The position numbers and the translations under genes were made by a program. A model generated the notes under the pieces. The model was not told the DNA's origin. It saw only the letters and a list, made by a program, of their open reading frames with translations, and searched no databases. From CAVOOW01 sp963697675 (GTDB taxonomy: Bacteria; Actinomycetota; Actinomycetes; JACCUZ01): a stretch of 64,000 nucleotides of DNA. Shown here one piece after another: positions 35,080 through 43,985 of the stretch. Where the stretch lies: contig CAVOOW010000005.1 in assembly GCA_963697675.1 (NCBI GenBank), positions 248,001-312,000 of the forward strand. Direction: 5' to 3'. Every line of letters begins with the position of its first letter. The first letter of the stretch is position 1.

Positions 35080-35947
35080 CGGTGGCAATCTCATCCAGGT
35101 TCGCGCGAACGACTTCGAGATCGTCACGGTCCTTCACGACGGCACCGAGGGTGTCGTCGACGGCCCGGGCATCCAGGTCGGTCTCGCCGAGGACCTCGAG
35201 CGTGCGCACCCAGTCGATCGACTCGGCGACCCCGGGTGGCTTGGCGAGGTCCAGGTCACGCAGCCGGTTCACTGCGGCAACGACCTTGCGGGCCAGCGTC
35301 TCGGAGACGCCCGGCTCCCGGATCAGGATGATCTCCACCTCGCGGTCCGCACTCGGATAGTCGACCCAGTGATAGAGGCAGCGTCGTTTCAGCGCGTCGT
35401 GCAGCTCGCGCGTGCGGTTCGAGGTGAGGACCACGAGCGGCGGCGTCTCTGCCTTGATGGTGCCGATCTCCGGGATGCTGATCTGGAAGTCCGAGAGCAC
35501 CTCGAGCAGGAAGGCCTCGAACTCGTCGTCGGCGCGGTCGACCTCGTCGATGAGCAGCACGGCCTGCTCGCCTGCGCGGACTGCTTCGAGCAGCGGCCGC
35601 TCCAGCAGGAACTTCGGACCGAACAGCTTGTCGACGGCAGCCTCGTCGTCGACCTGGCGCTCGGACAGGGCACGGATCGCCAGCATCTGCCGGGCGTAGT
35701 CCCACTCGTACATCGCCTGGTTGGTGTCGATGCCCTCATAGCACTGCAGCCGGATCAGCTTGCGTCCGAACACCGACGCCAGGACCTTGGCGACCTCGGT
35801 CTTGCCGACACCGACCTCGCCCTCGAGCAGGAGGGGGCGGCCGAGTGACAAGGACACGAACAGCGCAGTGGCGAGGCCGCGGTCGGCGAGATATCCCCCG
35901 CCTCGCATCAGGTCGGTCAGCGCGCCGACGGTCTCCGGACGATCCAT
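35072..35947 (-). CDS. coxD: CoxD-type MoxR-family AAA+ ATPase
   Basis: This 291-residue MoxR ATPase has Walker A GEVGVGKT at 43-50, Walker B AVLLIDEVDRADDEFEAFLL, and sensor 1 VVLTSNRTRELHDAL. YEGIDTNQAMYEWDY is characteristic of CoxD. The CoxD/CoxE pair is needed to convert the immature Mo centre into the sulfurated, copper-containing form. It is adjacent to coxE and follows a small Cys-motif protein by less than 3 bp. Confidence 0.9.
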   Translation of the reverse strand: MDRPETVGALTDLMRGGGYLADRGLATALFVSLSLGRPLLLEGEVGVGKTEVAKVLASVFGRKLIRLQCYEGIDTNQAMYEWDYARQMLAIRALSERQVDDEAAVDKLFGPKFLLERPLLEAVRAGEQAVLLIDEVDRADDEFEAFLLEVLSDFQISIPEIGTIKAETPPLVVLTSNRTRELHDALKRRCLYHWVDYPSADREVEIILIREPGVSETLARKVVAAVNRLRDLDLAKPPGVAESIDWVRTLEVLGETDLDARAVDDTLGAVVKDRDDLEVVRANLDEIATGA

Positions 35948-36229
35948 CTAGCCCTGATCGTCGGTGCCGAGGACGAGGTCGCGGATGCTGCCGCCCGACG
36001 TGCTGAGCTTGCCCTCGCGTTCGAGCCGCTCGCGCCATGCGGCGCGCAGGTCACTGCCCGGTTCCGCCAGGCCGTCGAAGCTGACGAGCTGCATGTTCTT
36101 GCAGGACTTCGTCGGTCCGCAGGCTTCCTCGAGGTCGGGACTGGTCCGGTCCTCGGCCAGTGGCTGCGCGGCCCACACCGAGCGGAGCACCTGGACGGCA
36201 CTGTCCGCGCTGTCCGCCTCGTGAGTCAT
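35948..36229 (-). CDS. small protein with CGPTKSC motif in the cox maturation operon
   Basis: This is a 93-residue soluble protein I do not recognise. It contains EEACGPTKSCKNMQLVSF, with two Cys separated by five residues and a following Met, a possible soft-metal site. The remainder is charged and helical (DLRAAWRERLEREGK). It lies between the second XdhC gene and coxD on the same strand, with almost no gap to coxD, so a role in CO dehydrogenase maturation is inferred from position. Confidence 0.6.
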   Translation of the reverse strand: MTHEADSADSAVQVLRSVWAAQPLAEDRTSPDLEEACGPTKSCKNMQLVSFDGLAEPGSDLRAAWRERLEREGKLSTSGGSIRDLVLGTDDQG

Positions 36230-36270
36230 GGTCGGTGTCCCTTCGCCCATCGGGCCCGTCTTCGTCAACA

Positions 36271-37207
36271 CTAGGTTACGTCCGCCTCCCCCGACAGGCT
36301 TAGCGTTCGGGCGCTCACGGCCAGCGCCTCGGCGAGGATGGACACGGCGATCTCCGGCGGTGTGCTGGCGCCGATGTCCAGCCCCGCGGGGCCGCGGATC
36401 CTGCTCAGGTCGGTGATGTCCCGATAGGCCAGCCAGTCGGCCCGCGACTGCTGTGTCCGGCGTGACCCGACAGAACCGATGTAGCCGACGTCCCCGGCAA
36501 GGGCAGCCTCCAGCGCAGGCCCGGCGAGCTCGTCGTCGTGGCTGGCCACGACGACCTTGTCCAGCGCCGTCAGCGTCGCTATCACGCCGGCCGCTGCGCT
36601 CACCTCGCCGATGATCTGGGTCTGCCAGCCGAGCAGAGCCGGCCGCCGCGCCGAGGGCCTCGGCGACGGGGCCTGCTCCGACGATGGCCAAGTTGGGGAC
36701 CGGCCACAGCACGGTCGTTATCGCGTCGTCGGCGACGGTTGTGCTGCTCACGTGTCGGCCGAACAGCCGCGCCACATGCTCGTCGGCCTCGGTGATCGTC
36801 TCCGGGGTGAACATCGAGGTGCCCAGCACCCGATCGCCGTCGAGGTGGGCCACCAGCGCGACAGGCTCGCGGTTGCGCAGCCGCTCCCACAGGCCGGCAG
36901 GCAGGTCAGCGGCCGGCATCAGCAGGCAGCTGGCGTCGCCACCGCCCGGCAGGCCCGCCGCCAGGGCATCGAGCTCGCCGACCTGCAGCGTGACGAGACG
37001 TCGGCTGACACCGGCCGCCACGAGGTCCGTGAGCTGGCCGTCGACCGAGCCGGACAGCAGGGAACCCAGGCGGCCACCACCTGGCGTGATAGCCAGAGCC
37101 TCGCCCGCGGCACGCGTACCAAAGCCGCGAGACTCCACCATCCAGGCGACATCCACCCTGGTGCCCGCTCGAAGACATCCCGTCACACTGAAGGCGATCC
37201 CGTACAC
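36271..37207 (-). CDS. second XdhC-family molybdenum cofactor chaperone (CoxI-like), frameshifted
   Basis: The N-terminal half shows SRGFGTRAAGEALAITPGGGRLGSL and PVPNLAIVGAGPVAEALGAA. The C-terminal half, in another frame, has TQIIGEVSAAAGVIATLTAL, KVVVASHDDELAGPALEAAL and YIGSVGSRRTQQSRADWL, all XdhC-family features. Removing one base from the GGCC at 36641-36644 joins them through ALLGWQTQIIG. The protein would be about 311 residues. XdhC/CoxI proteins bind Mo cofactor and promote its sulfuration. It is the promoter-proximal gene of the coxDE operon. Confidence 0.83.
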
Positions 37208-37280
37208 CCCGTGAGCCTAAGCCCGGCGTCGCGGCCCTCGCAGTCCGCTCGTACCGTTGCGATGACACCGAGGAGAACGC

Positions 37281-37688
37281 ATGACGATTGCCCCTGCCGA
37301 CAGACCACGCATGACGCACCCCGTGGTGGCCGCCCAGCGAGCCAGCCGAGCAGCCAAGGCGCAGCTGCGCATCGCCGACGCCATCACGGCTTTCGCCGGC
37401 TCGATGAGGTTCGTCTACATCCATGCCGTGCTGTTCCTGGTGTGGATGCTGGCCTTCGAGAAGAACCCGTGGCCGAAGCTGACGTTGATCGTGTCGCTCG
37501 AGGCCATCTTCCTGTCGACCTTCGTCATGATCGGTCAGAACCGGGCGGCGGCCTTCCAGCAGGCGAAGGCGGACCATGACTTCAACGAGCAGGAGCTCGA
37601 GCTCAAGACCAATACCGAGATCACCCGCGCCATCCACACGTTGACCACCGAGCTGCACAGCCGGCTGCTGAAAGACGGCGGGTCCTAA
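37281..37688 (+). CDS. DUF1003 membrane protein
   Basis: This is a 135-residue protein with two adjacent transmembrane helices (FVYIHAVLFLVWMLAF, then LIVSLEAIFLSTFVMIGQNR), the defining core of DUF1003. It ends in a charged helix (QAKADHDFNEQELELKTNTEI). DUF1003 proteins often occur with magnesium-transport or CBS-domain genes, but none is seen here. The function is unknown. Confidence 0.85.
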   Translation: MTIAPADRPRMTHPVVAAQRASRAAKAQLRIADAITAFAGSMRFVYIHAVLFLVWMLAFEKNPWPKLTLIVSLEAIFLSTFVMIGQNRAAAFQQAKADHDFNEQELELKTNTEITRAIHTLTTELHSRLLKDGGS

Positions 37689-37730
37689 CTCCCTCGCGCC
37701 GGCCGCCCCGGCAATGGCACGATCTCGAGC

Positions 37731-38684
37731 GTGACCCTAGACGTGCGGCCATTCGAGGACAGCGATGTGGAGGCGGCCGGGCGGCTGTTGGCGGCGCGCC
37801 ATGCCGAGCACCGACGGCACGAGCCCTTGCTGGCGGCGCGCTTCGAGGACCAGGCTGCGGCGGCGGCAGAGGTGGCAGCAGCGTGGACCACGGAAAGTGC
37901 CTCGGGCGCAGCGGCGACCCGGGACGGTGAGCTCGTCGGCTATCTCATCGGCGCACCGAAGGCATCACCTTCCTGGGGTGCCAACGTGTGGGTCGAGTCG
38001 GCAGGGGTCGCTGCTTCGGACGGCGAGACTGTGCGTGAGCTGTACGCGGTCGCCGCCGATCGATGGGTGGGCGAGGGGCGCGTGGCCCACTATGCGCTGG
38101 TGCCGAGCCACGATGCGCAGCTCATCGACGGGTTCTTCCGCCTTGCCTTCGGTCTGCAGCACGTTCACGGCGTTCGCGAGCCGTTGTCCGGCGGCGCCGA
38201 CGCGACCGTGCGGCGAGCCCGACACGACGACGTACCGGTGCTCGCAGACCTCGACCTCGTGCTGCTCGACCACCAGGCGCGTTCGCCGGTGTATTCCAGC
38301 GGCGTGTCCTTCACCCGTGAGGAGGCTCTTATCGACGCCGAGGACTCCATCGACAGCACGGAGTACATCGTCTTCGTCGCGGAGCGGGACGGCGGCGTGG
38401 TTGCCAGCTCCGTCGGCTGCGCGCTGACCGTGTCGAGCGCGCACACCGGTCCCGCGCGTCCGGACGACGCGGCGTTTCTCGGCTTCGCCGCCGTCCTGCC
38501 TGAGGCGAGAGGCTCGGGGGCTGGTCGCTCTGTCGGTGACGCTGTGCTCGACTGGGCGCACGACGCGGGCTATCACAGCGTCGTCACCGACTGGCGGTCG
38601 ACGAACATCCAGTCATCGCGCGCGTGGACGGGCCTAGGCTTCAGGCCGACGTTCTTCCGCTTGCACCGACTAGTCGGGCACTAG
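37731..38684 (+). CDS. GNAT-family acetyltransferase with duplicated domain
   Basis: This 317-residue protein starts at GTG. The C-terminal GNAT domain is clear (AFLGFAAVLPEARGSGAGRSV, then STNIQSSRAWTGLGFRPTF). The N-terminal half appears to be a degenerate second GNAT domain (VRPFEDSDVEAAGRLLAARH). The substrate is unknown. It converges on prpE with a 4-bp overlap. Confidence 0.78.
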   Translation: MTLDVRPFEDSDVEAAGRLLAARHAEHRRHEPLLAARFEDQAAAAAEVAAAWTTESASGAAATRDGELVGYLIGAPKASPSWGANVWVESAGVAASDGETVRELYAVAADRWVGEGRVAHYALVPSHDAQLIDGFFRLAFGLQHVHGVREPLSGGADATVRRARHDDVPVLADLDLVLLDHQARSPVYSSGVSFTREEALIDAEDSIDSTEYIVFVAERDGGVVASSVGCALTVSSAHTGPARPDDAAFLGFAAVLPEARGSGAGRSVGDAVLDWAHDAGYHSVVTDWRSTNIQSSRAWTGLGFRPTFFRLHRLVGH

Positions 38685-40570
38685 CCCGCGTCGCGCGGTT
38701 GGAGAGTCGCGCGAAGGCTGTCGAGAACGCTGGCGTCCTCGATCGTGCTCGGCACGTTCGGCGTCTTGCCGTCGGCCATCTCGCGCAGTGTCCGGCGCAG
38801 GATCTTGCCGGACCGCGTCTTGGGCAATGCAGCCACCACGTCGATCGTTCGCAGTGAGGCGACCGCGCCGACCTCGTCCCGCACCTTCTGGACCAGCTCC
38901 GTACGCAGCTGGTCGTGGTCGATGTCCACGCCCGCTTTCAACACGACGAGACCGCGCGGGACCTGCCCCTTCAGGTCGTCATGAACACCCATCACCGCGC
39001 ACTCCGCAACGGCTGGATGTCCGGACAGGACCGCCTCGAGGGTGCCCGTGGAAAGCCGGTGGCCGGCGACGTTGATCACGTCGTCGGTGCGTCCCATGAC
39101 GTAGAGGTAGCCGTCGTCGTCGACATACCCGCCGTCCCCCGTGAGGTAGTACCCGTCGAACGCCGAGAGATAGGACGAGACGAAGCGGTCATCGTCGCGC
39201 CAGAGCGTCGTGAGAGCGCCCGGAGGCAGCGGCAGCTTGATGCAGATCGCGCCCTCGGCACCGGGCACGGCCTCGAATCCGGACGATGCGAGCACCTGCA
39301 CATCCCAACCCGGCACCGGCACGGTCGGCGACCCCGGCTTGATGGTCATGGGCTCGAGGCCGCGAAGGTTCGCCGCGATGGGCCAGCCTGTCTCGGTCTG
39401 CCACCAGTGGTCGACGACCGGCACGCCCAGCTTCTCGGTCGCCCACTCCCAGGTGTCCGGGTCGAGCCGCTCCCCGGCGAGGAACAACGTGCGCAACGAG
39501 GAGACGTCGTACGCCGCCAGCTGGGCGGCCTCGGCATCTTCCTTCTTGATGGCCCGGAACGCTGTCGGTGCGGTGAACAACGCCGACACCTTGTGATCGG
39601 CGACGACACGCCAGAACGCTCCCGCGTCAGGGGTGCCGACCGGTTTTCCCTCGTAGAGGACGGTCGTCGCTCCGACGATCAGCGGCGCGTAGACGATGTA
39701 GGAGTGGCCGACGACCCACCCGACGTCCGACGCGGTCCACCAGACGTCGCCGGGACCGATGTCATAGATGTTCGCCATGCTCCAGCTCAATGCGACCGCG
39801 TGACCACCGTTGTCGCGCACCACGCCTTTTGGCTTGGCGGTCGTCCCGCTCGTGTAGAGGATGTAGAGCGGATCGGTGGCCGCAACCGGCACGGGTTCGA
39901 CCGGGGCAGCATCGGACATGACCTCGCTCCACGCGATGTCACGTGGGCGATCCAGCGGCGCCTCGACCTGCGCGCGCTGCAGCACCACGCACCGCGCCGG
40001 CTTGTGCGACGAGAGCTCGATCGCCTTGTCGAGCAACGGCTTGTACTCGATGACCCGACTTACCTCGATGCCGCAGGACGCGGACACGATGACCTTGGGT
40101 TCCGCGTCCTCGATCCGCGCCGCGAGCTCGGCCGCTGCGAACCCTCCGAAGACCACGGAGTGGACTGCACCGAGCCGAGCGCAGGCGAGCATGGCGACGA
40201 CCGCTTCAGGGACCATCGGCATGTAGACGATGACGCGGTCGCCCTTCTCGACTCCCAATGAGCGCAGCGCTCCCGCGAAGCGGGACACCGTGTCGAGCAG
40301 CTCGGCATACGTGTAGGACCGCTGCGTGTCCGTGACGGGGCTGTCATAGATCAGCGCAACGCGGTCGCCGTTTCCCGCTGCGACATGACGGTCGAGCGCG
40401 TTCTCGCAGGTATTGAGCTCCGCGTCGGGAAACCAGCGATAGAACGGTGCGCGCGAGTCGTCGAGGACCTCGACCGGCTCCCTCCCCCACGTCACTCGGG
40501 CTGCTGCCGCCCGCCAGAACTGCTCGGGCTGACGGAGGCTCTGCTCGAAGGTCGCGCGATAGTCGCCCAT
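38681..40570 (-). CDS. prpE: propionyl-CoA synthetase
   Basis: This 629-residue AMP-forming acyl-CoA synthetase has the P-loop-like YILYTSGTTAKPKGVV, VDHWWQTETGWPI, TGDGGYVDDDGYLYVMGR and the hinge DDVINVAGHRLSTG. The catalytic Lys is in PKTRSGKILRRT near the C-terminus. The STG after the hinge and the length match PrpE more closely than acetyl-CoA synthetase. It would activate propionate (and possibly acetate) with ATP and CoA. It stands alone, downstream of the DivIVA-domain gene. Confidence 0.87.
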   Translation of the reverse strand: MGDYRATFEQSLRQPEQFWRAAAARVTWGREPVEVLDDSRAPFYRWFPDAELNTCENALDRHVAAGNGDRVALIYDSPVTDTQRSYTYAELLDTVSRFAGALRSLGVEKGDRVIVYMPMVPEAVVAMLACARLGAVHSVVFGGFAAAELAARIEDAEPKVIVSASCGIEVSRVIEYKPLLDKAIELSSHKPARCVVLQRAQVEAPLDRPRDIAWSEVMSDAAPVEPVPVAATDPLYILYTSGTTAKPKGVVRDNGGHAVALSWSMANIYDIGPGDVWWTASDVGWVVGHSYIVYAPLIVGATTVLYEGKPVGTPDAGAFWRVVADHKVSALFTAPTAFRAIKKEDAEAAQLAAYDVSSLRTLFLAGERLDPDTWEWATEKLGVPVVDHWWQTETGWPIAANLRGLEPMTIKPGSPTVPVPGWDVQVLASSGFEAVPGAEGAICIKLPLPPGALTTLWRDDDRFVSSYLSAFDGYYLTGDGGYVDDDGYLYVMGRTDDVINVAGHRLSTGTLEAVLSGHPAVAECAVMGVHDDLKGQVPRGLVVLKAGVDIDHDQLRTELVQKVRDEVGAVASLRTIDVVAALPKTRSGKILRRTLREMADGKTPNVPSTIEDASVLDSLRATLQPRDAG

Positions 40571-40610
40571 CTGAGCATCCTCACTGTCAAACCGCTCAGG
40601 GGCAACCCGA

Positions 40611-41234
40611 TCACACCGTGGGGCCGGCCGCCTCGATGTCAGACTCCGGCGAAAGCCCCGACCAGGCGCCCTCAGCCTCCCGGCGCTGCACAAGCAACAT
40701 CTCCACGACGCGATCGAGCGTCTCGTCGACGGCTTCCTCGGCATAGCCGCCGCGCCTGGGCTTGAACCCGACGCCGCGCACGCCCTCGACCGTGAGCTCT
40801 CCGTCCTCGATCGCGTGGCTGTTCTTGAGTGCGTCGATGCGAGCGAGCACATGGTCGACGAACTCGTCGACCTCGTCCAGGTCATAGCCGCGGTGCAACA
40901 TGCCTGCCCTGGGAAACCGGTGCATGGGGGGCTCGTCGAGCCGGTCTCGCAGGAACTGCACGTCACTGTCCGGGTCAGTGAGCCCGCGACGTCCGACAGC
41001 CGCGCTCTCCACGACGATAACCCGTTCCTCCAGGTCGTCGAGATGTGCATCGACCGCCTCGACCCGATATCCGTGTCGCACCAACTCGAAGCCTGCACGG
41101 CGGATCTCCGAGGCCGCGATCGGGGGGAAGTTGCCCTGCAGCGACACCTCGACGGTCGCGAGGAACGCATCAACCTGCTTGCGGTGATAGCCGCGACGCC
41201 ACCGGGCAGCGCGCGGGAACCGTTTGTGCGCCAT
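40611..41234 (-). CDS. DivIVA-domain protein
   Basis: The 207-residue protein has repeated short DivIVA-like motifs: FPRAARWRRGYHRKQVDAFL at the start, RRAGFELVRHGYRVEAVDAHLDDLE, then FPRAGMLHRGYDLDEVDEFVDHV and PRRGGYAEEAVDETLDRV. The pattern GY-x3-xVD-x2-L recurs four times. Actinobacterial proteins with such DivI1A-type motifs are linked to polar growth or cell-wall synthesis. It lies 4 bp after rlmN on the same strand. Confidence 0.75.
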   Translation of the reverse strand: MAHKRFPRAARWRRGYHRKQVDAFLATVEVSLQGNFPPIAASEIRRAGFELVRHGYRVEAVDAHLDDLEERVIVVESAAVGRRGLTDPDSDVQFLRDRLDEPPMHRFPRAGMLHRGYDLDEVDEFVDHVLARIDALKNSHAIEDGELTVEGVRGVGFKPRRGGYAEEAVDETLDRVVEMLLVQRREAEGAWSGLSPESDIEAAGPTV

Positions 41235-41238
41235 GGCC

Positions 41239-42339
41239 CTATGCCGTCACAGCAGCGAGCTGGCCACATGCACCGTCGATCTCGCGGCCGCGTGTGTCGC
41301 GGACCGTCACGGCAACTCCGTGCGCCTCCAGGCGACGTACGAACTCCCGCTCGTCCTCGGGCCGCGACGCTGTCCACTTGGATCCCGGCGTCGGGTTGAG
41401 CGGGATGAGGTTGACGTGCACCAGGTGCCCCGCCAGCCGCTTGCCCAGGAGGTCGCCGCGCCACGCCTGGTCGTTGATGTCGCGGATCATTGCGTACTCG
41501 ATGGACACCCGGCGGTGAGTGCGGTCGGTGTACCTCCAGGCCGCCGCGAGCACGTCGGCGACGTTCCAACGCGTGTTGACGGGTACGAGGGTGTCGCGCA
41601 GCTCGTCGTCCGGTGCGTGCAGCGACACGGCAAGCGTGACCGACAGGCCCTCCTCCGTGAGCTTGTCCATCGCGGGCACGAGGCCGACGGTGGAGACGGT
41701 GATGTTGCGCTGCGAGATGCCCAGGCCGTCGGGGGCGGGGTCGGTCATCCGGCGCACAGCCCCGAGCACGGCCTTGTAGTTCGCGAGCGGTTCGCCCATG
41801 CCCATGAAGACGACGTTCGAGACGCGGGTCGGCTCGCCGAGCTCCCCGCGAGCGAGCATGCGCGCCCCGGCGACCACCTGGTCGACGATCTCGGCGGCCG
41901 ACATGTTCCGGGTGAGACCGGCCTGCCCGGTGGCGCAGAAGGGGCAGTTCATGCCGCAGCCGGCCTGTGAAGAGACACACATCGTGACGCGGTCGGGATA
42001 GCGCATGAGGACGCTCTCGACCGTCGCGCCGTCGAACAGCCGCCAGACCGACTTGCGGGTCGTGCCGCCGTCGCAGTCGAGGTCGCGGACGTGAGTGAGC
42101 AGCGGCGGCAACAGATCGCCCACCAGGGCTTCGCGCGTCGCCTTCGGCAGATCCGTCATCTGCTCCGGCCGTTCGGCGAGGTGGGAGAAGTAGTGGGTCG
42201 AGAGCTGACCGGCGCGAAAGGCCGGCTGGCCGAGGTCGGTGACCGCGCTCCGTCGCTCGGCCGGCGTCAGGTCGGCGAGGTGACGTGGCGGCTTGGCGCG
42301 CCGGGGCGCGGCGAAAGTGAGCTCTCCGGGGACAGGCAT
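41239..42339 (-). CDS. rlmN: dual-specificity 23S rRNA/tRNA adenine-C2 methyltransferase
   Basis: This 366-residue radical-SAM enzyme binds its cluster through GCGMNCPFCATG (CxxxCxxC). VVFMGMGEPLANYKAVL and SLHAPDDELRDTLVPVN are RlmN signatures, and the C-terminal RGREIDGACGQLA supplies the second methyl-carrying Cys. It methylates A2503 of 23S rRNA and A37 of some tRNAs. The ATG at 42337-42339 matches the conserved length. It follows cdsA by 56 bp. Confidence 0.94.
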   Translation of the reverse strand: MPVPGELTFAAPRRAKPPRHLADLTPAERRSAVTDLGQPAFRAGQLSTHYFSHLAERPEQMTDLPKATREALVGDLLPPLLTHVRDLDCDGGTTRKSVWRLFDGATVESVLMRYPDRVTMCVSSQAGCGMNCPFCATGQAGLTRNMSAAEIVDQVVAGARMLARGELGEPTRVSNVVFMGMGEPLANYKAVLGAVRRMTDPAPDGLGISQRNITVSTVGLVPAMDKLTEEGLSVTLAVSLHAPDDELRDTLVPVNTRWNVADVLAAAWRYTDRTHRRVSIEYAMIRDINDQAWRGDLLGKRLAGHLVHVNLIPLNPTPGSKWTASRPEDEREFVRRLEAHGVAVTVRDTRGREIDGACGQLAAVTA

Positions 42340-42395
42340 AGTGATCTCATTCTCGCAGGTGAACCTGTGATGAACGAACGAGGCGCGGCGTTGGT

Positions 42396-43331
42396 TCAGG
42401 CCGGGACGAGCCAGGTGAGCAGCAGAAAGGTGATCGGCGCCGCCGGCAGCAGCGAGTCGAGCCGATCCATGATGCCGCCGTGACCCGGAAGTAGGCTGCC
42501 CATGTCCTTGATGCCGAGGTCGCGTTTGATCATCGACTCCCCGAGGTCGCCGAGCGTCGCGGTGAGCATGACCGCGAGACCGATCGCCGCTCCGGCGAGA
42601 GCTGACCCGTCGAGCATCAGCGGCAGGATGACGGCTCCGCCGACCGCGCAGAACAGCCCAGACCCGACAAAGCCCTCCCATGACTTCTTCGGGCTGACGT
42701 GGGGTGCCATCGGGTGCTTGCCGAACAGCACACCGGTCACGTAGCCGCCCACGTCGCTGAGGACCGTGAGCAGGATGAACACCACGACGCGATCGGCGCC
42801 GTCGTCGGCGCGCAGCAACAGTGCCGCGAAGCCGGCGAGGAACGGAACGTACAACGTGACGAAGATGCCAGACGTCACATCACGCACATAGCCGTCCGGG
42901 TTCTCGGGAAGCCGCCAGACCATCGTCGCGAGGACCGTCAGCGCAAGCGCGACCAGCATCGGCTCGGGGCCACCGGCGTAGGCCGCGACCAGGATGGCGA
43001 CTCCGCCGACCGCGATGGGCACCACGGCCACCCGGACCTGATCCGCGCGCAGGGCGTTGGACAGCTCCCAGAGACCGAGCACGACCGCGATCGCAACGAC
43101 GCCGAGGAAGGCGGGCTTCCACACATAGAGCGAGAGCAGGATGATGGCGCCCAGGCCCAGACCGACACCGATGGCCGCCGTCAGGTTGCGTCCGGCGCGG
43201 CTGCGCCGTTCCGGCGGCGGGACCGGCTCCATGGGAATCGGCTCCATGGGCGACGCGTGATCGTCGCCGACTCCCAGACCTGCCGGCTGGCTGCGCTGCT
43301 CGGACTCCTCCGCATGGTCGGTCGTCATCAC
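42396..43331 (-). CDS. cdsA: phosphatidate cytidylyltransferase
   Basis: This is a 311-residue integral membrane protein. A charged N-terminus of about 50 residues precedes about eight hydrophobic segments. The family signature is complete: VSPKKSWEGFVGS, then GDLGESMIKRDLGIKDMG and LLPGHGGIMDRLDSLL. It makes CDP-diacylglycerol, the precursor of phosphatidylinositol and cardiolipin. It sits 24 bp after frr, as in most actinobacteria. Confidence 0.94.
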   Translation of the reverse strand: MMTTDHAEESEQRSQPAGLGVGDDHASPMEPIPMEPVPPPERRSRAGRNLTAAIGVGLGLGAIILLSLYVWKPAFLGVVAIAVVLGLWELSNALRADQVRVAVVPIAVGGVAILVAAYAGGPEPMLVALALTVLATMVWRLPENPDGYVRDVTSGIFVTLYVPFLAGFAALLLRADDGADRVVVFILLTVLSDVGGYVTGVLFGKHPMAPHVSPKKSWEGFVGSGLFCAVGGAVILPLMLDGSALAGAAIGLAVMLTATLGDLGESMIKRDLGIKDMGSLLPGHGGIMDRLDSLLPAAPITFLLLTWLVPA

Positions 43332-43355
43332 ACCGTCCTCATGGGATCCGCGCCC

Positions 43356-43913
43356 TCAGACCTCGAGGAGTTCGGACTCCTTGTGCTTGAGCAGCTCATC
43401 CACCTCGGCGACGTACTTGTGCGTCACCTTCTCGAGTTCCTTCTCGGCGCGCGCGACCTCGTCCTCGCCAGCGTCGCCGTCCTTCTCCAGCTTCTCCAGG
43501 CTGTCCTTGGCGTGGCGACGGACGTTGCGAATGGCGATCTTCGAGTCCTCCGCCTTCGTACGCGCGACCTTGATGAACTCCTTACGGCGCTCCTCGGTCA
43601 GCTGCGGGAAGACGATCCGGATGATCTTGCCGTCGTTGGTCGGGTTGACACCGAGGTCGGAGTCGCGGATCGCCTTCTCGATCGCCCCCATCGAGCCCCC
43701 GTCGAACGGGGTCAGAGTCAACATGCGTGCGTCGGCGACATGGAAGGACGCAAGCTGGTTCACCGGGGTCGGCGCGCCGTAGTAGTCCACCATGATCTTG
43801 TTGAACATCGATGGGTTGGCTCGGCCGGTGCGGATGGACGTGAAGTCTTCCTTCGCGACGGAGACTGCCTTCTCCATCTTCTCCTCGGCTTCGAGAAGTG
43901 TGTCGTCGATCAC
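43356..43913 (-). CDS. frr: ribosome recycling factor
   Basis: The start is set at the GTG (43911-43913) giving IDDTLLEAEEKMEKAVSVAK and 185 residues, the family length; an upstream in-frame ATG would add a non-conserved extension. RTGRANPSMF, YYGAPTPVNQLA and FPQLTEERRKEF are characteristic. With EF-G it splits post-termination ribosomes. It lies between pyrH and cdsA. Confidence 0.95.
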   Translation of the reverse strand: MIDDTLLEAEEKMEKAVSVAKEDFTSIRTGRANPSMFNKIMVDYYGAPTPVNQLASFHVADARMLTLTPFDGGSMGAIEKAIRDSDLGVNPTNDGKIIRIVFPQLTEERRKEFIKVARTKAEDSKIAIRNVRRHAKDSLEKLEKDGDAGEDEVARAEKELEKVTHKYVAEVDELLKHKESELLEV

Positions 43914-43985
43914 GCTCGCTCCAGTTTGGCTAGTGCTGCTGTTCCCTCGTGGGCTCGTCACGCGCGGTGTCGGCGCGCGCCTCGC

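Noticed and set aside
38681..40570. The acyl-CoA synthetase as acetyl-CoA synthetase (acs)
   Set aside because: The hinge region NVAGHRLSTG and TETGWPI fit propionyl-CoA synthetase better, although acetate use is not excluded.
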